From Candidatus Altarchaeota archaeon (GTDB lineage Archaea; Altiarchaeota; Altiarchaeia; IMC4; QMZM01): DNA of 34,585 nt. The stretch spans positions 1 through 34,585 of the forward strand of contig JAFGDV010000037.1 of assembly GCA_016931955.1 (NCBI GenBank), written 5' to 3'. Of this stretch, positions 1 to 8,777 are shown in pieces (within the stretch, counting starts at the first letter, position 1; each line of letters starts with the position of its first letter). Both the position numbers and the translations under genes were made by a program. The notes below the pieces were generated by a model, which saw nothing but the letters and a program-made list of their open reading frames with translations, had not been told where the DNA came from and did not search any database.

Positions 1-1
1 C

Positions 2-394
2 CCTGTTGCTTGGGAGTCTCTGCCTGTGGATGATGTTTTATCGATTGGTTTGGTGAATGAGAGCCGTGTCCTTGATCCTGGTAAAGTATTGAGGTTCTTG
101 GACATTATGGAGAATGAAACATGCACTGATACCCTCATTAATCCCTGCTATAATGCGTCTGATTCAGATACATTTGATATCACCAAGTATGAGTGTAATA
201 AGCACTTTATGGGGGTCGGCGATTATGAGTTCTATTTCACGGTGACGGACTTGGATGATAATATACTGTCTCTGGGGGGCGTTAATTGTTCGACTGGAAT
301 CTCTCCCATGGACTATGACTATTTAACGAATATGAAGAGGTCTGCGGTGTTAGGTGACGATGTAGTAAAGATCTCATTTATGGTGTGGACGTAG
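2..394 (+). CDS. C-terminal part of a secreted protein, probably pilin-like (5' truncated)
   Basis: The frame is open from the first bases of the window to TAG at 392-394, so only about 130 C-terminal residues are visible and the true start lies outside. The fragment is rich in Asp, Asn and Cys and looks extracellular. It ends in a hydrophobic strand finishing V-W-T, preceded by a basic R-S pair. The two VWA proteins downstream end in the same style (L-W-T and V-W-M after R-S-L-W-G-P), and I infer a related, smaller pilin-like subunit. It sits 3 nt upstream of the next gene, so it is probably the first visible member of the same operon. No catalytic motif is visible and no family could be named. 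Confidence 0.7.
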   Translation, partial: PVAWESLPVDDVLSIGLVNESRVLDPGKVLRFLDIMENETCTDTLINPCYNASDSDTFDITKYECNKHFMGVGDYEFYFTVTDLDDNILSLGGVNCSTGISPMDYDYLTNMKRSAVLGDDVVKISFMVWT

Positions 395-397
395 AAG

Positions 398-3300
398 ATG
401 AAAAATAAAGGTTACGCTATCATGATTGATGCGTTGGTCGCGGTTGTTTTTTTGTTGATTATGGTAACCGCCGTCTTCACTGTTGAGCTGTCTAAGACGT
501 CTAAGACCGAAGTAATGTCTTTTAAGGAGCTTCATTATGTCTCTGAGGATGTTCTTGATGTCTTGAACAAGAACGGCGTATTGGATGAGATTGCTACGTT
601 GTGGGCGGCCAACTCGACGCCTGGCTCTGAGGAGATGGAGAATGCGTCGATGATAGCTAAAGACTACTTGGAGAAGACGCTTCCTCCACATGTTGGCTAT
701 AGGTTGATTATTGAGGAGGGTTTGAATTCTGTTGTGGTCAACAGCTCTGATGAGTCCCGTATTTCATGGAATGATTCCTCTACTTCTACTCATTCTACAA
801 GGATCTTGGTCGGCTTTGGGAGTGGTCTGCCGACTTTCGCTCATATCTCGTCCGCTTCTTTGGATTCGTTGACGAGTAAGTCTGGCTCGGATTATGCCTA
901 CTTTGGCGGCTTCGTCGGTCAGGGTAATATCTCCCGCTTCATTGACCTGCCCTCTGACGCTAACATAACGAGGGTGTATTTGGAGCTTAACCCTGGGGAA
1001 GACTTTAAGCTGTACATAAATAACATCCAGTGCCCTGGGCCGGGGCCTGGGGGGATCTTTGACGGCATGGGCTTGGATCTGAGCGCCAGCAAATGGGATC
1101 TGACTTCTTGTAAGAACCTGTTTTCTGCTGGTCGGAATTGGGTTAGCATCAACTTCACCTCCACTAATGAGTATGATTTCGTCGGCGGCGGCTTTCTTAA
1201 GGTGGATTATATTACTGGTGAATGGGATAGGATTCCTGACTTCACCACCTACTGGTTTCCCGGCATCAAGGGTTTGATCAATGTCTACTCTGGATTCTAT
1301 GTCCCTGGGAACCTGAATGATATTGAGGTCTACCTGCACTACTTCCATGATCTGCCTGACGTCAACACATATTTCACCATCGCCGATAAAACAATCTACG
1401 AATCTGATACATTGGGTGAAGTGAACGTTACACTCGATTGGCTTTACTTATCTAACAAATTTGGCGGTCCTGGGCTGCTCGTGTCTGCTCTCAGTAATAA
1501 GACGGTGCCTTTGAAGTGGGGCACTGACGAATTCGCCGTGATGGCCTCAGGTAAAGGAACAGCCGACGCAGTACTGATCACCGACGTGTCGGGGAGCATG
1601 TTTGCTTATGCCTGGAGTTGCGACGTTATCGCTTCATCGTCATGTGATTGTAGCCAGGCTAGTAATGGGAAATATTGTTTTGCTCCTTGCTGTAGGAAAA
1701 GAATCAACGTTGCTATGGATGTTGATAAGGAATTCGTCGAGCAGATACTGAATACGTCTGGGACCAGCGTGGGTCTGGTTTCGTATAACGACAAAGTGAG
1801 GTCTTCGCATTCGTTAAGCATAGACAAAGTATCGTTGTTTACTCAGATAGATGGTTATGATGATTTCCCAGATAGGGCCACATGTATTTCTTGTGGGATA
1901 AATCAGGCAACGGCTATTCTAAAGCCCGTGACGGTGGTTTCTTATAATTTTGTCTCTGAGGGGAGTGTTTGGCGTTATTCTGTTGATTACCCGATTGGTG
2001 AGCCTCCGCTTGATGCTGAAGGGGATCCTTGGACGAATATCACTTATAATGATTCAGACTGGAGTGAAGGCGATGCGATTCTTGGTTTTGAAAGCATCCC
2101 TTATGCTCCAAACGTCGACACTGATATAGGAAATAACTTGAATGTTCTCCGCCCTAATCTCTGGGATATAGCTGCTGACCTGCCTCAGCCAGTTGACTTC
2201 ACTTCTGGATTGAATTCCTCAGGCAACACCTTCGGCCCGGATGCGGGAGACGACGGCTGGGACAATGAGACGGGAGTATATGGTGGCACGGGGACGAATG
2301 TTATCTTTACTAGTAATCAGTATCTAAGGGTAGACGCTTATGGGCGTACTGGAGGTGTTGGAAGAGCTGCTAGCGGAGCCTATGGAGTCCAGTTCAACAT
2401 AACTCAGGCCATGCTTGATACTCTCCAAGGCGGCGGAACTGCAGAGTTTTCCTTCAGGTGGCGCGCTGACCAGGCAGGGCTTTCAGGAGGTGAATGGTAC
2501 ACCATACATGCTAGATTTGGTAATAGTAGCGTTATGAACGATTTTATCTTGTATGGTCCAGGTAATGGAGATAATCTGGCTTGGACTACTTGGAGCGTTG
2601 ATGTTGGAAACCACATACAGGGTGTGGGATCGTATTATCTGGATTTTGGCGTCTATATAACCAGTTGTGGTAATAATTTAGACCATGTAGCGGTCGACTT
2701 CGACGACGTCGACTTGGTTATAACGAATGAGACTGGGAACTATTTCTTCCGCAAGGAGTTTAATGTGAGTAATGCGAAAAAGATCGTCAAGGCGAAACTG
2801 CATGTGCTCTCAGATGACCGAGCAGATGTGTACCTGAATGGCAGGCTCATAGACAGCGACTCGACAGAACATAATGCTGTATACTGGAACAGGGGCCCCA
2901 TAGAGGTTAATAAGACATATTTCGTCACAGGGAACAACGTGTTAGCGGTTAAACTATACAACAACGACCCAATTGCTGCGAAATTCGACCTAAAACTCAA
3001 CTACACAAACGACACAAAGAAAAAAGCCATGCTCGTGATGAGCGATGGAATAGCTAATACCCTACTTGACGGAACACGGATTTTGGTTGAGGGTTGTGAT
3101 AAACCTGCTTCAGTGGAAGCAGTAAACAAGGCATGCGAAGCCCGACAATACGGCATTGACGTCTATTCGGTAGCATTCGGATCCGGCGCGGATCCGTGCA
3201 CACTGAAGAAGATAGCGTGCTGGAATTGCAGCGCATGTGTCCCGACAGCCAACCCGAATAATCCTAACTGCTGGCTTTCAGGTGAAAGCTATACTACTTG

Positions 3301-4183
3301 TTCTCGTTTTTACAGTAGTAATGATGCGGATGAGCTTAAGAAGATCTATGGAGAGATCGCTAACAAGATAGCGAATGCCACCATTGAGTTGCAGATGATC
3401 AAAATAACCTTCGGCGAAGTCTCATTGGAGAACATACTCTACCCGGACTCGTACATAAAATACAGGGTAGGGGTTCCGCCGATGCTGAAGCCAGGAGAGA
3501 CATTGATCAACCTGGAAAGCACGAGATTCGGTAACACGATAAGCACTGGATCATTCACTGTGCCCGCCAAGACAAGGCCGATAGAGGCGAAGGTCACATC
3601 ATATTCAGGACCCTATTGGACCAAAAGCCTGAGGATCAATAGTTCAAGTACGTCAGGCTGGCATGAGGTCTACAACCTGACAGATGAATACGGCAACGAC
3701 TACATAACATTAGGCGACCCCTACATGATAAACATCCCAGCAAGCGACGTAGGAGTTGGAGACAACTTAGTGGAGATAAAAACAGGCGCCAACAGCAGCC
3801 ATGACGCCGGAGGCTCAGTAGATGACAAAGTTCTCTACTCCATAGCCATGAATACCTACACGGGCGTCGGAGAACCGAAGCCAAGCTCAGTCGGCTGCAA
3901 CTGGACGGTGGAGTTCTTCGACGGAACAAATGCTACCCTGATGGCCCCCTACAACTACAATGGACTGAAAAGATGCAACTACACCAGCCACAACATCTCC
4001 TACGACAAAACAAGCTCCGTGGATGATGCAGTTTATCGGCTGTTCACCCAACTGGATGAAGACGGCGACCATATGTTAGACGTGAAATTCGACCCAAACA
4101 GTGTCATAGTAGACACGAGAACCATTGGGGGCATAAGGTCTCTGTGGGGTCCTATACGGGTTAAACTGGAGCTATGGACCTAA
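398..4183 (+). CDS. Large pilin-like secreted protein with VWA domain and nested insertions (A1)
   Basis: 1261 aa. The N-terminus is a five-residue basic leader ending in Gly (MKNKG), then one hydrophobic helix (about residues 6-28), which resembles a prepilin. A VWA domain carries a MIDAS: D396-x-S398-x-S400, a Thr near 495 and D883 of an M-S-D-G motif. A Cys-rich loop (about residues 408-432) follows the MIDAS. Between about residues 512 and 873 the VWA fold is interrupted by a galactose-binding-like beta domain (W-S-E-G-D near 555-559, F-R-K-E-F near 784, then D-D-R-A-D-V-Y-L-N-G), itself split by another beta-rich segment (about 590-778). The C-terminal part has a calcium-type loop (D1220-D1228) and ends G-G-I-R-S-L-W-G-P then L-W-T. 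Many N-x-S/T sequons suggest glycosylation outside the cell. It is a paralogue of the gene at 6056. The role as adhesive or tip subunit is inferred. Confidence 0.85.
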   Translation: MKNKGYAIMIDALVAVVFLLIMVTAVFTVELSKTSKTEVMSFKELHYVSEDVLDVLNKNGVLDEIATLWAANSTPGSEEMENASMIAKDYLEKTLPPHVGYRLIIEEGLNSVVVNSSDESRISWNDSSTSTHSTRILVGFGSGLPTFAHISSASLDSLTSKSGSDYAYFGGFVGQGNISRFIDLPSDANITRVYLELNPGEDFKLYINNIQCPGPGPGGIFDGMGLDLSASKWDLTSCKNLFSAGRNWVSINFTSTNEYDFVGGGFLKVDYITGEWDRIPDFTTYWFPGIKGLINVYSGFYVPGNLNDIEVYLHYFHDLPDVNTYFTIADKTIYESDTLGEVNVTLDWLYLSNKFGGPGLLVSALSNKTVPLKWGTDEFAVMASGKGTADAVLITDVSGSMFAYAWSCDVIASSSCDCSQASNGKYCFAPCCRKRINVAMDVDKEFVEQILNTSGTSVGLVSYNDKVRSSHSLSIDKVSLFTQIDGYDDFPDRATCISCGINQATAILKPVTVVSYNFVSEGSVWRYSVDYPIGEPPLDAEGDPWTNITYNDSDWSEGDAILGFESIPYAPNVDTDIGNNLNVLRPNLWDIAADLPQPVDFTSGLNSSGNTFGPDAGDDGWDNETGVYGGTGTNVIFTSNQYLRVDAYGRTGGVGRAASGAYGVQFNITQAMLDTLQGGGTAEFSFRWRADQAGLSGGEWYTIHARFGNSSVMNDFILYGPGNGDNLAWTTWSVDVGNHIQGVGSYYLDFGVYITSCGNNLDHVAVDFDDVDLVITNETGNYFFRKEFNVSNAKKIVKAKLHVLSDDRADVYLNGRLIDSDSTEHNAVYWNRGPIEVNKTYFVTGNNVLAVKLYNNDPIAAKFDLKLNYTNDTKKKAMLVMSDGIANTLLDGTRILVEGCDKPASVEAVNKACEARQYGIDVYSVAFGSGADPCTLKKIACWNCSACVPTANPNNPNCWLSGESYTTCSRFYSSNDADELKKIYGEIANKIANATIELQMIKITFGEVSLENILYPDSYIKYRVGVPPMLKPGETLINLESTRFGNTISTGSFTVPAKTRPIEAKVTSYSGPYWTKSLRINSSSTSGWHEVYNLTDEYGNDYITLGDPYMINIPASDVGVGDNLVEIKTGANSSHDAGGSVDDKVLYSIAMNTYTGVGEPKPSSVGCNWTVEFFDGTNATLMAPYNYNGLKRCNYTSHNISYDKTSSVDDAVYRLFTQLDEDGDHMLDVKFDPNSVIVDTRTIGGIRSLWGPIRVKLELWT

Positions 4184-4185
4184 GA

Positions 4186-6045
4186 ATGATACGAATAAAA
4201 AACAGGAGCGGGTATCTGTTCACGATATCGACGATAATCCTGATAATACCACTAGTGTATCTTATCTCCTATTATGGCGGCGTTCAAGAAACCCAGTTAG
4301 ACGATACCTTGGGCAGGATAAGATGTGATGAACTCCACTACTACGTCGAAGATGTTAAAAGGGATATGGGGCGTGCAGTGGAGATATTCGGTAGGAGGGC
4401 GGCAAGTTACGCAATAGACAACGTCGTCAACTCATTTGAGGGTCTTGAGGATTACAAGTTTAATTGCACATCCCGGTGCGGAGTCGACTGCAGTGAGTTC
4501 TCCTTCGAAACAAACGGTTCAGAGGCCGCGATAGCCGAACTGATACTCTGCGGAACACTCCACGGCAGAAATGTGTCTGCCATGGTCAACCACACCCTCC
4601 CCCTCTGGATAGAAAAGATGAGGGAAGAAGGGGCGCGGATGAACTTCGAAGTCGATATCTCAGCTAAAGAGATCCACATAATCCCAATAGATGCCTGGAA
4701 TTTCGCGGTCATGGTAGACAACAAAGTAAGCGTCAGAGACAGAAAAGGACTATGCTATTACACGGAAAACATAATCACAGTCCACTCCAACTCCTCGATC
4801 ATAGGCCTACCAGACCCACAATACGTCCTAAATACGAAAGGAAACAGAAGACCAATACAAAACTGCACAAAATCCTCTTTTGGAGTTTTAGAGAATCTAG
4901 TAGGCTCTGCATCTGCGAGCGGTGAGGGAAGCGCTTCAGGTACTACATTCATCTACAGCAGCAATATAGGCAATGTTGCCCAATTGATAAACTACTGTAA
5001 TACTAAGGACCCTGATGAATTAAGCCAAGAAATTTTTGTTATGGATATTGCAGGTGGAATAGTCTGCAACAGCCCTTTATGGCGGGCCTGTTTTAACGCA
5101 ACCTCTCCAAGACACTTTGCAGCTGTGATAGACTATGGTCCAGCAAACACATGTGATATGTGTCCTGGGATGGTACCTCGTATCTGTGATACGGGCAGTC
5201 TTAATCTGCCTAATGGGGATTGTATTATGATAATAAGCAATGATACGTGTGTTCCTCCGATTCATGCGGTTGTTATGGGTCTGGATTTTGATTCACTCAA
5301 CACGTCCTGTTATTATGTCAGCGACGTCAGCGGAAACTATGATGGGGATTGTGGGTTTGATACCCCCAATGGGGGGTCGTTCTTCGACCGCCTTGACGGG
5401 AACATGAATCTCTCAGAGAAATACGTGAACCAATCCCTTAAGTATTTTAACAACCCGCTCATCGGCATGGAATCCTTCGTAAGCCTGCACGATCTGAGTA
5501 GTCTAAAGGGGGGAGGACATGACGTTAAAGTGAACTTCAGCAGCACGTGGGTGGACTACCTCTACTGGCAGGACGTTGGAGGATGCGGGGTCATGGCCTT
5601 CTGCGGCGAAGAAGAGGAGAAATTCAAACTAGACTGTGCCCACGCACACGGCTACCGCATAGACACAAGCTGTGAAAGCGTCACCGGTTGCCCCCGATGC
5701 CCTGTGACTGCAGCTTTGATACGATGCGGTATGGAAAATCCGCCTGGCTCCGGAAACTATGATGTAAAATTCACTCTTCAGATTACTGATGTGTGGGCTA
5801 CTTCAATGGATCTATTAGAAAATCCTGTGATGGGATTAGAGATAAATGGCAATCCTTCATCTTTTACTATGGATAAAGTAGTTGGTGAAACAGGTAAATA
5901 CGAGCACATAGAGACAGGTCTTGCAGGGAATGATAGAGTAAAAGGTAATGTAACTATAAGGGAGATAATCTGTCCTTTGGTTGAAAACTCAACAGATAAT
6001 AGTCGGATAACACAGCCGGGTTTCAATCACCCATCGTGTCCATAG
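4186..6045 (+). CDS. Cys-rich pilin-like secreted protein, partner of A1 (B1)
   Basis: 619 aa from the ATG at 4186, two bases after the A1 stop. An in-frame ATG at 4174 would add four residues, but 4186 gives the same nine-residue basic leader ending in Gly as the paralogue at 8778. A hydrophobic helix (about residues 10-30) follows, then a Cys-rich ectodomain. Blocks shared with the paralogue include the early R-C-D-E-L-H-Y, a C-G-V-D-C motif, S-F-F-D-R-L-D-G-N, N-L-S-E-K-Y-V and T-W-V-D-Y-L-Y-W-Q. The last 110 or so residues look like an Ig-like beta domain. No enzymatic motif is seen and I do not recognise a named family. Its fixed position after a VWA protein suggests it works with it, as a minor pilin or anchoring subunit (inference). 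Confidence 0.85.
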   Translation: MIRIKNRSGYLFTISTIILIIPLVYLISYYGGVQETQLDDTLGRIRCDELHYYVEDVKRDMGRAVEIFGRRAASYAIDNVVNSFEGLEDYKFNCTSRCGVDCSEFSFETNGSEAAIAELILCGTLHGRNVSAMVNHTLPLWIEKMREEGARMNFEVDISAKEIHIIPIDAWNFAVMVDNKVSVRDRKGLCYYTENIITVHSNSSIIGLPDPQYVLNTKGNRRPIQNCTKSSFGVLENLVGSASASGEGSASGTTFIYSSNIGNVAQLINYCNTKDPDELSQEIFVMDIAGGIVCNSPLWRACFNATSPRHFAAVIDYGPANTCDMCPGMVPRICDTGSLNLPNGDCIMIISNDTCVPPIHAVVMGLDFDSLNTSCYYVSDVSGNYDGDCGFDTPNGGSFFDRLDGNMNLSEKYVNQSLKYFNNPLIGMESFVSLHDLSSLKGGGHDVKVNFSSTWVDYLYWQDVGGCGVMAFCGEEEEKFKLDCAHAHGYRIDTSCESVTGCPRCPVTAALIRCGMENPPGSGNYDVKFTLQITDVWATSMDLLENPVMGLEINGNPSSFTMDKVVGETGKYEHIETGLAGNDRVKGNVTIREIICPLVENSTDNSRITQPGFNHPSCP

Positions 6046-6055
6046 AAGACAAAGA

Positions 6056-8776
6056 ATGGAAAACCGTGGTTACGCTATTTTGTTGGATTCGCTGATGGCG
6101 TTGATCTTGATACTGATTGTGGCGTCGACGGTGATAACCATAGAGCATTCTAGGACCTCACGGACAGAATCGATGGAGTACACGAAACTGCACTACATGT
6201 CAGAGGATGCATTGGATGTGTTGAACAAGAACGGCATATTGGATGAGATAGCTACATTGTGGGCGGCTAATTCGACGCCTGGCTCAGAAGAGATGCAGAA
6301 CGCGTCAAATATATCCTCTTACTACCTAGAAAAAATCCTGCCACCCAATGCAGGCTACGCCCTCCTAATAGAAGGGGACGAGATAACCAACTCCAGCGGA
6401 GACCCTCAGAGAATAGTGGAACAAAAAACTTCATCGAAGACCAACTCAGTAAGGCTCCTAGTAGGATACGCCAGCGGACTCCCCACCCGCGGCCTAGTAG
6501 CGAGGGCGGCACTATCCAACATAAAAGAAAAAACGACCTCCAGCTTCCTATACTTTGGCGGATTCGTCGGACAAGGAAACATCTCACAGACGATGACGCT
6601 ACCAGAGAACATAACCATACAGGAAGCCTACATGGAACTCAATGTGGGAGACGGCTTCGACTTATACATAAACGGCAACTTCTGCAGAAACCTTCCAGCT
6701 CCAGGAGCAGTGGGTATGTCAGCTAACATAAAAGAAGACATAACAGCATGCAACGGCCTCATCGATCAAAGAGGGGAAAGCAGTCCAAACCTGTTCGAGA
6801 TAAGATTCACCGGAGACAACATAAGCAGGCAATATATTGGCGGAGGATTCATAGAAGTCAGATACAATACCTCAGAGATGGACACATCCCCTGAAACAGG
6901 ACATATGAGGTTCTATTTCCCCCAGATTGAGGGCATAATAAACTATTACTCATCGTTCTATGTTCCCGGCTGGGTTGATTCGATGACTTCAAACATAAGC
7001 TTCAAGAACAACTACACAACGTTCATGTATATAGGCGATAAACTGGTATTCAGCGTTAATGGAAGCAGCACAGCACAAACTGTTGAGAACTCATCCATTG
7101 AACTGTTGAATCTGCTTGGAGCGTCGGCGGTAAGCGAAAAAACCGTTCCCATAAGGATCGGCACAGGAGACCTCTACTATAGTGTGACAAGAGCATTAGG
7201 TGATGCAGACGTCATACTGATAACGGATCTATCTGGGAGCATGAGGTGGAGAATAGGCTACAATGACTCAACACAGGGCGTGCAGAGGAACTGCGACGAT
7301 CTGCAACTGTACGACAACGACACCAGACGGGTGAGCCTCGCTAAATGCTTGGACAAGGACTTCATTAATGCGATAATGAACACATCAGGGAATAGGGTGG
7401 GTTTGGTCGGCTTCTCAACCAACGTGGATAATTCCCATAACCTAAGCGACAATGAGAGCTCATTGATAGATCACATAAACAATTACTCTGACCTGCCCGT
7501 TGGAGGGACCTGCATATGTTGCGCGATAAACCAAGCAATAGAGCTGCTGCAGAACTCAACACCAACGCGTAGAAAATACATCATCGTTATGACGGATGGA
7601 GTTACAGGATACCATTGCGGCGGATGTTCTCTCACTGCTCCCTGCAACTGCGGCGGAGTCTGCAGCAATACCGTGGGAACGTATGAGTGCGATGGAAACC
7701 CAAGCGACTGTGATGGGACACAATGCGATACAGCCATAAACGATAGCATATGCAGTTCAAAGCGCGCACACGACGTCATGAATGCCACCGTCCATTCCAT
7801 AGGCTTTGGTCCGATAGCCACCGACTGCTCCAACGCAAACAAAACCCTCCTAAGAATAGCGGAGTGTGGTAATGGCTCCTATTATGGGAGTGAGAACGCG
7901 AGCGAGCTCGCTGAAATATATGCCAGCATTGCAGGTTATATCATAAACGCAAGCTACTATTCCCAGACAATAGCCCTCACAGGCACTGGGACAGAAAACC
8001 TGACAGGCTCAATCCTCTATGGATACCCTCAATCTTATCTGGACTTCACCTACACGGCGCCTAATGCTTCCAGGTATGGGCTGATATCGCTCACACAGAA
8101 ATCCGACAGATTCAATGATCCAATAAACTGCGTCGGCCACATCACGATACCAGAGAACGTGAACGTGTCGGAGATGAAGGTGACATCCTACTCAGCCGAG
8201 TTCTGGACAGACTACTTGAGGATAGATAACAGCCTGATCTCGCAGGAGGTCTACAAGCTATGGGAGCAGTATCCAGGGACTCCCTACCCCCTGCTCGGAG
8301 ACCCCTACGTGGTGAACGTACCTAACTCGGAGGTGGTCGTCAAAGCTGGTGTCAACGATCTGACTATCGGAACAGGAAACAGTGAAACGGAGCGCACAAA
8401 CTGCTCCATAGACGACAGGGCGATATATACCCTCTGGATAAGGTCCCTGGTAGGCTACGGCGACATCTACCCCTCCAGTGAAGGCTGCGTATGGGACATA
8501 GAATTCGAGGATGGGAGCTTAATAGATGACCTGCAGATCCCGGCAGGATACGTTGGAAGCAAAAACTGCAGCTATACTTCCTCCCTCATCGGAGGATACG
8601 AGAACGACTCCATAAATGATGCCGTCTATAGGCTGCTCTCCGGACTAGACTTAGATGATGATGGGATGGTTGACATACTCATAGACCCCTCCCTGATAGA
8701 GTTCAAGACGATGAGCACTGGAGGCGTCAGGTCCCTGTGGGGTCCGGTTGCAGTCAAACTTGTGGTCTGGATGTAA
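6056..8776 (+). CDS. Pilin-like secreted protein with VWA domain (A2)
   Basis: 906 aa; paralogue of A1 without its large insertions. The leader MENRG ends in Gly and precedes a hydrophobic helix with an Asp at the sixth position after Gly. The region after the helix is close to A1 in DNA as well as protein. The VWA domain has D391-x-S393-x-S395, T485 near a C-I-C-C cluster and D514 of M-T-D-G. A loop with about nine Cys residues follows the T-D-G motif, whereas A1 has its Cys loop right after the first MIDAS motif. Near the C-terminus is a full D-x-D-x-D-G-x-x-D loop (D865-D873), as in dockerin and EF-hand calcium sites, then G-G-V-R-S-L-W-G-P and a final V-W-M. It lies between B1 and B2 with tiny gaps, so all are probably co-transcribed. 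Confidence 0.87.
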   Translation: MENRGYAILLDSLMALILILIVASTVITIEHSRTSRTESMEYTKLHYMSEDALDVLNKNGILDEIATLWAANSTPGSEEMQNASNISSYYLEKILPPNAGYALLIEGDEITNSSGDPQRIVEQKTSSKTNSVRLLVGYASGLPTRGLVARAALSNIKEKTTSSFLYFGGFVGQGNISQTMTLPENITIQEAYMELNVGDGFDLYINGNFCRNLPAPGAVGMSANIKEDITACNGLIDQRGESSPNLFEIRFTGDNISRQYIGGGFIEVRYNTSEMDTSPETGHMRFYFPQIEGIINYYSSFYVPGWVDSMTSNISFKNNYTTFMYIGDKLVFSVNGSSTAQTVENSSIELLNLLGASAVSEKTVPIRIGTGDLYYSVTRALGDADVILITDLSGSMRWRIGYNDSTQGVQRNCDDLQLYDNDTRRVSLAKCLDKDFINAIMNTSGNRVGLVGFSTNVDNSHNLSDNESSLIDHINNYSDLPVGGTCICCAINQAIELLQNSTPTRRKYIIVMTDGVTGYHCGGCSLTAPCNCGGVCSNTVGTYECDGNPSDCDGTQCDTAINDSICSSKRAHDVMNATVHSIGFGPIATDCSNANKTLLRIAECGNGSYYGSENASELAEIYASIAGYIINASYYSQTIALTGTGTENLTGSILYGYPQSYLDFTYTAPNASRYGLISLTQKSDRFNDPINCVGHITIPENVNVSEMKVTSYSAEFWTDYLRIDNSLISQEVYKLWEQYPGTPYPLLGDPYVVNVPNSEVVVKAGVNDLTIGTGNSETERTNCSIDDRAIYTLWIRSLVGYGDIYPSSEGCVWDIEFEDGSLIDDLQIPAGYVGSKNCSYTSSLIGGYENDSINDAVYRLLSGLDLDDDGMVDILIDPSLIEFKTMSTGGVRSLWGPVAVKLVVWM

Positions 8777-8777
8777 G

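Noticed and set aside
764-1348. Minus-strand frame of 194 aa inside A1
   Set aside because: Lies wholly inside the VWA gene, has no domain-like composition, and A1 matches its paralogue in the sense frame.
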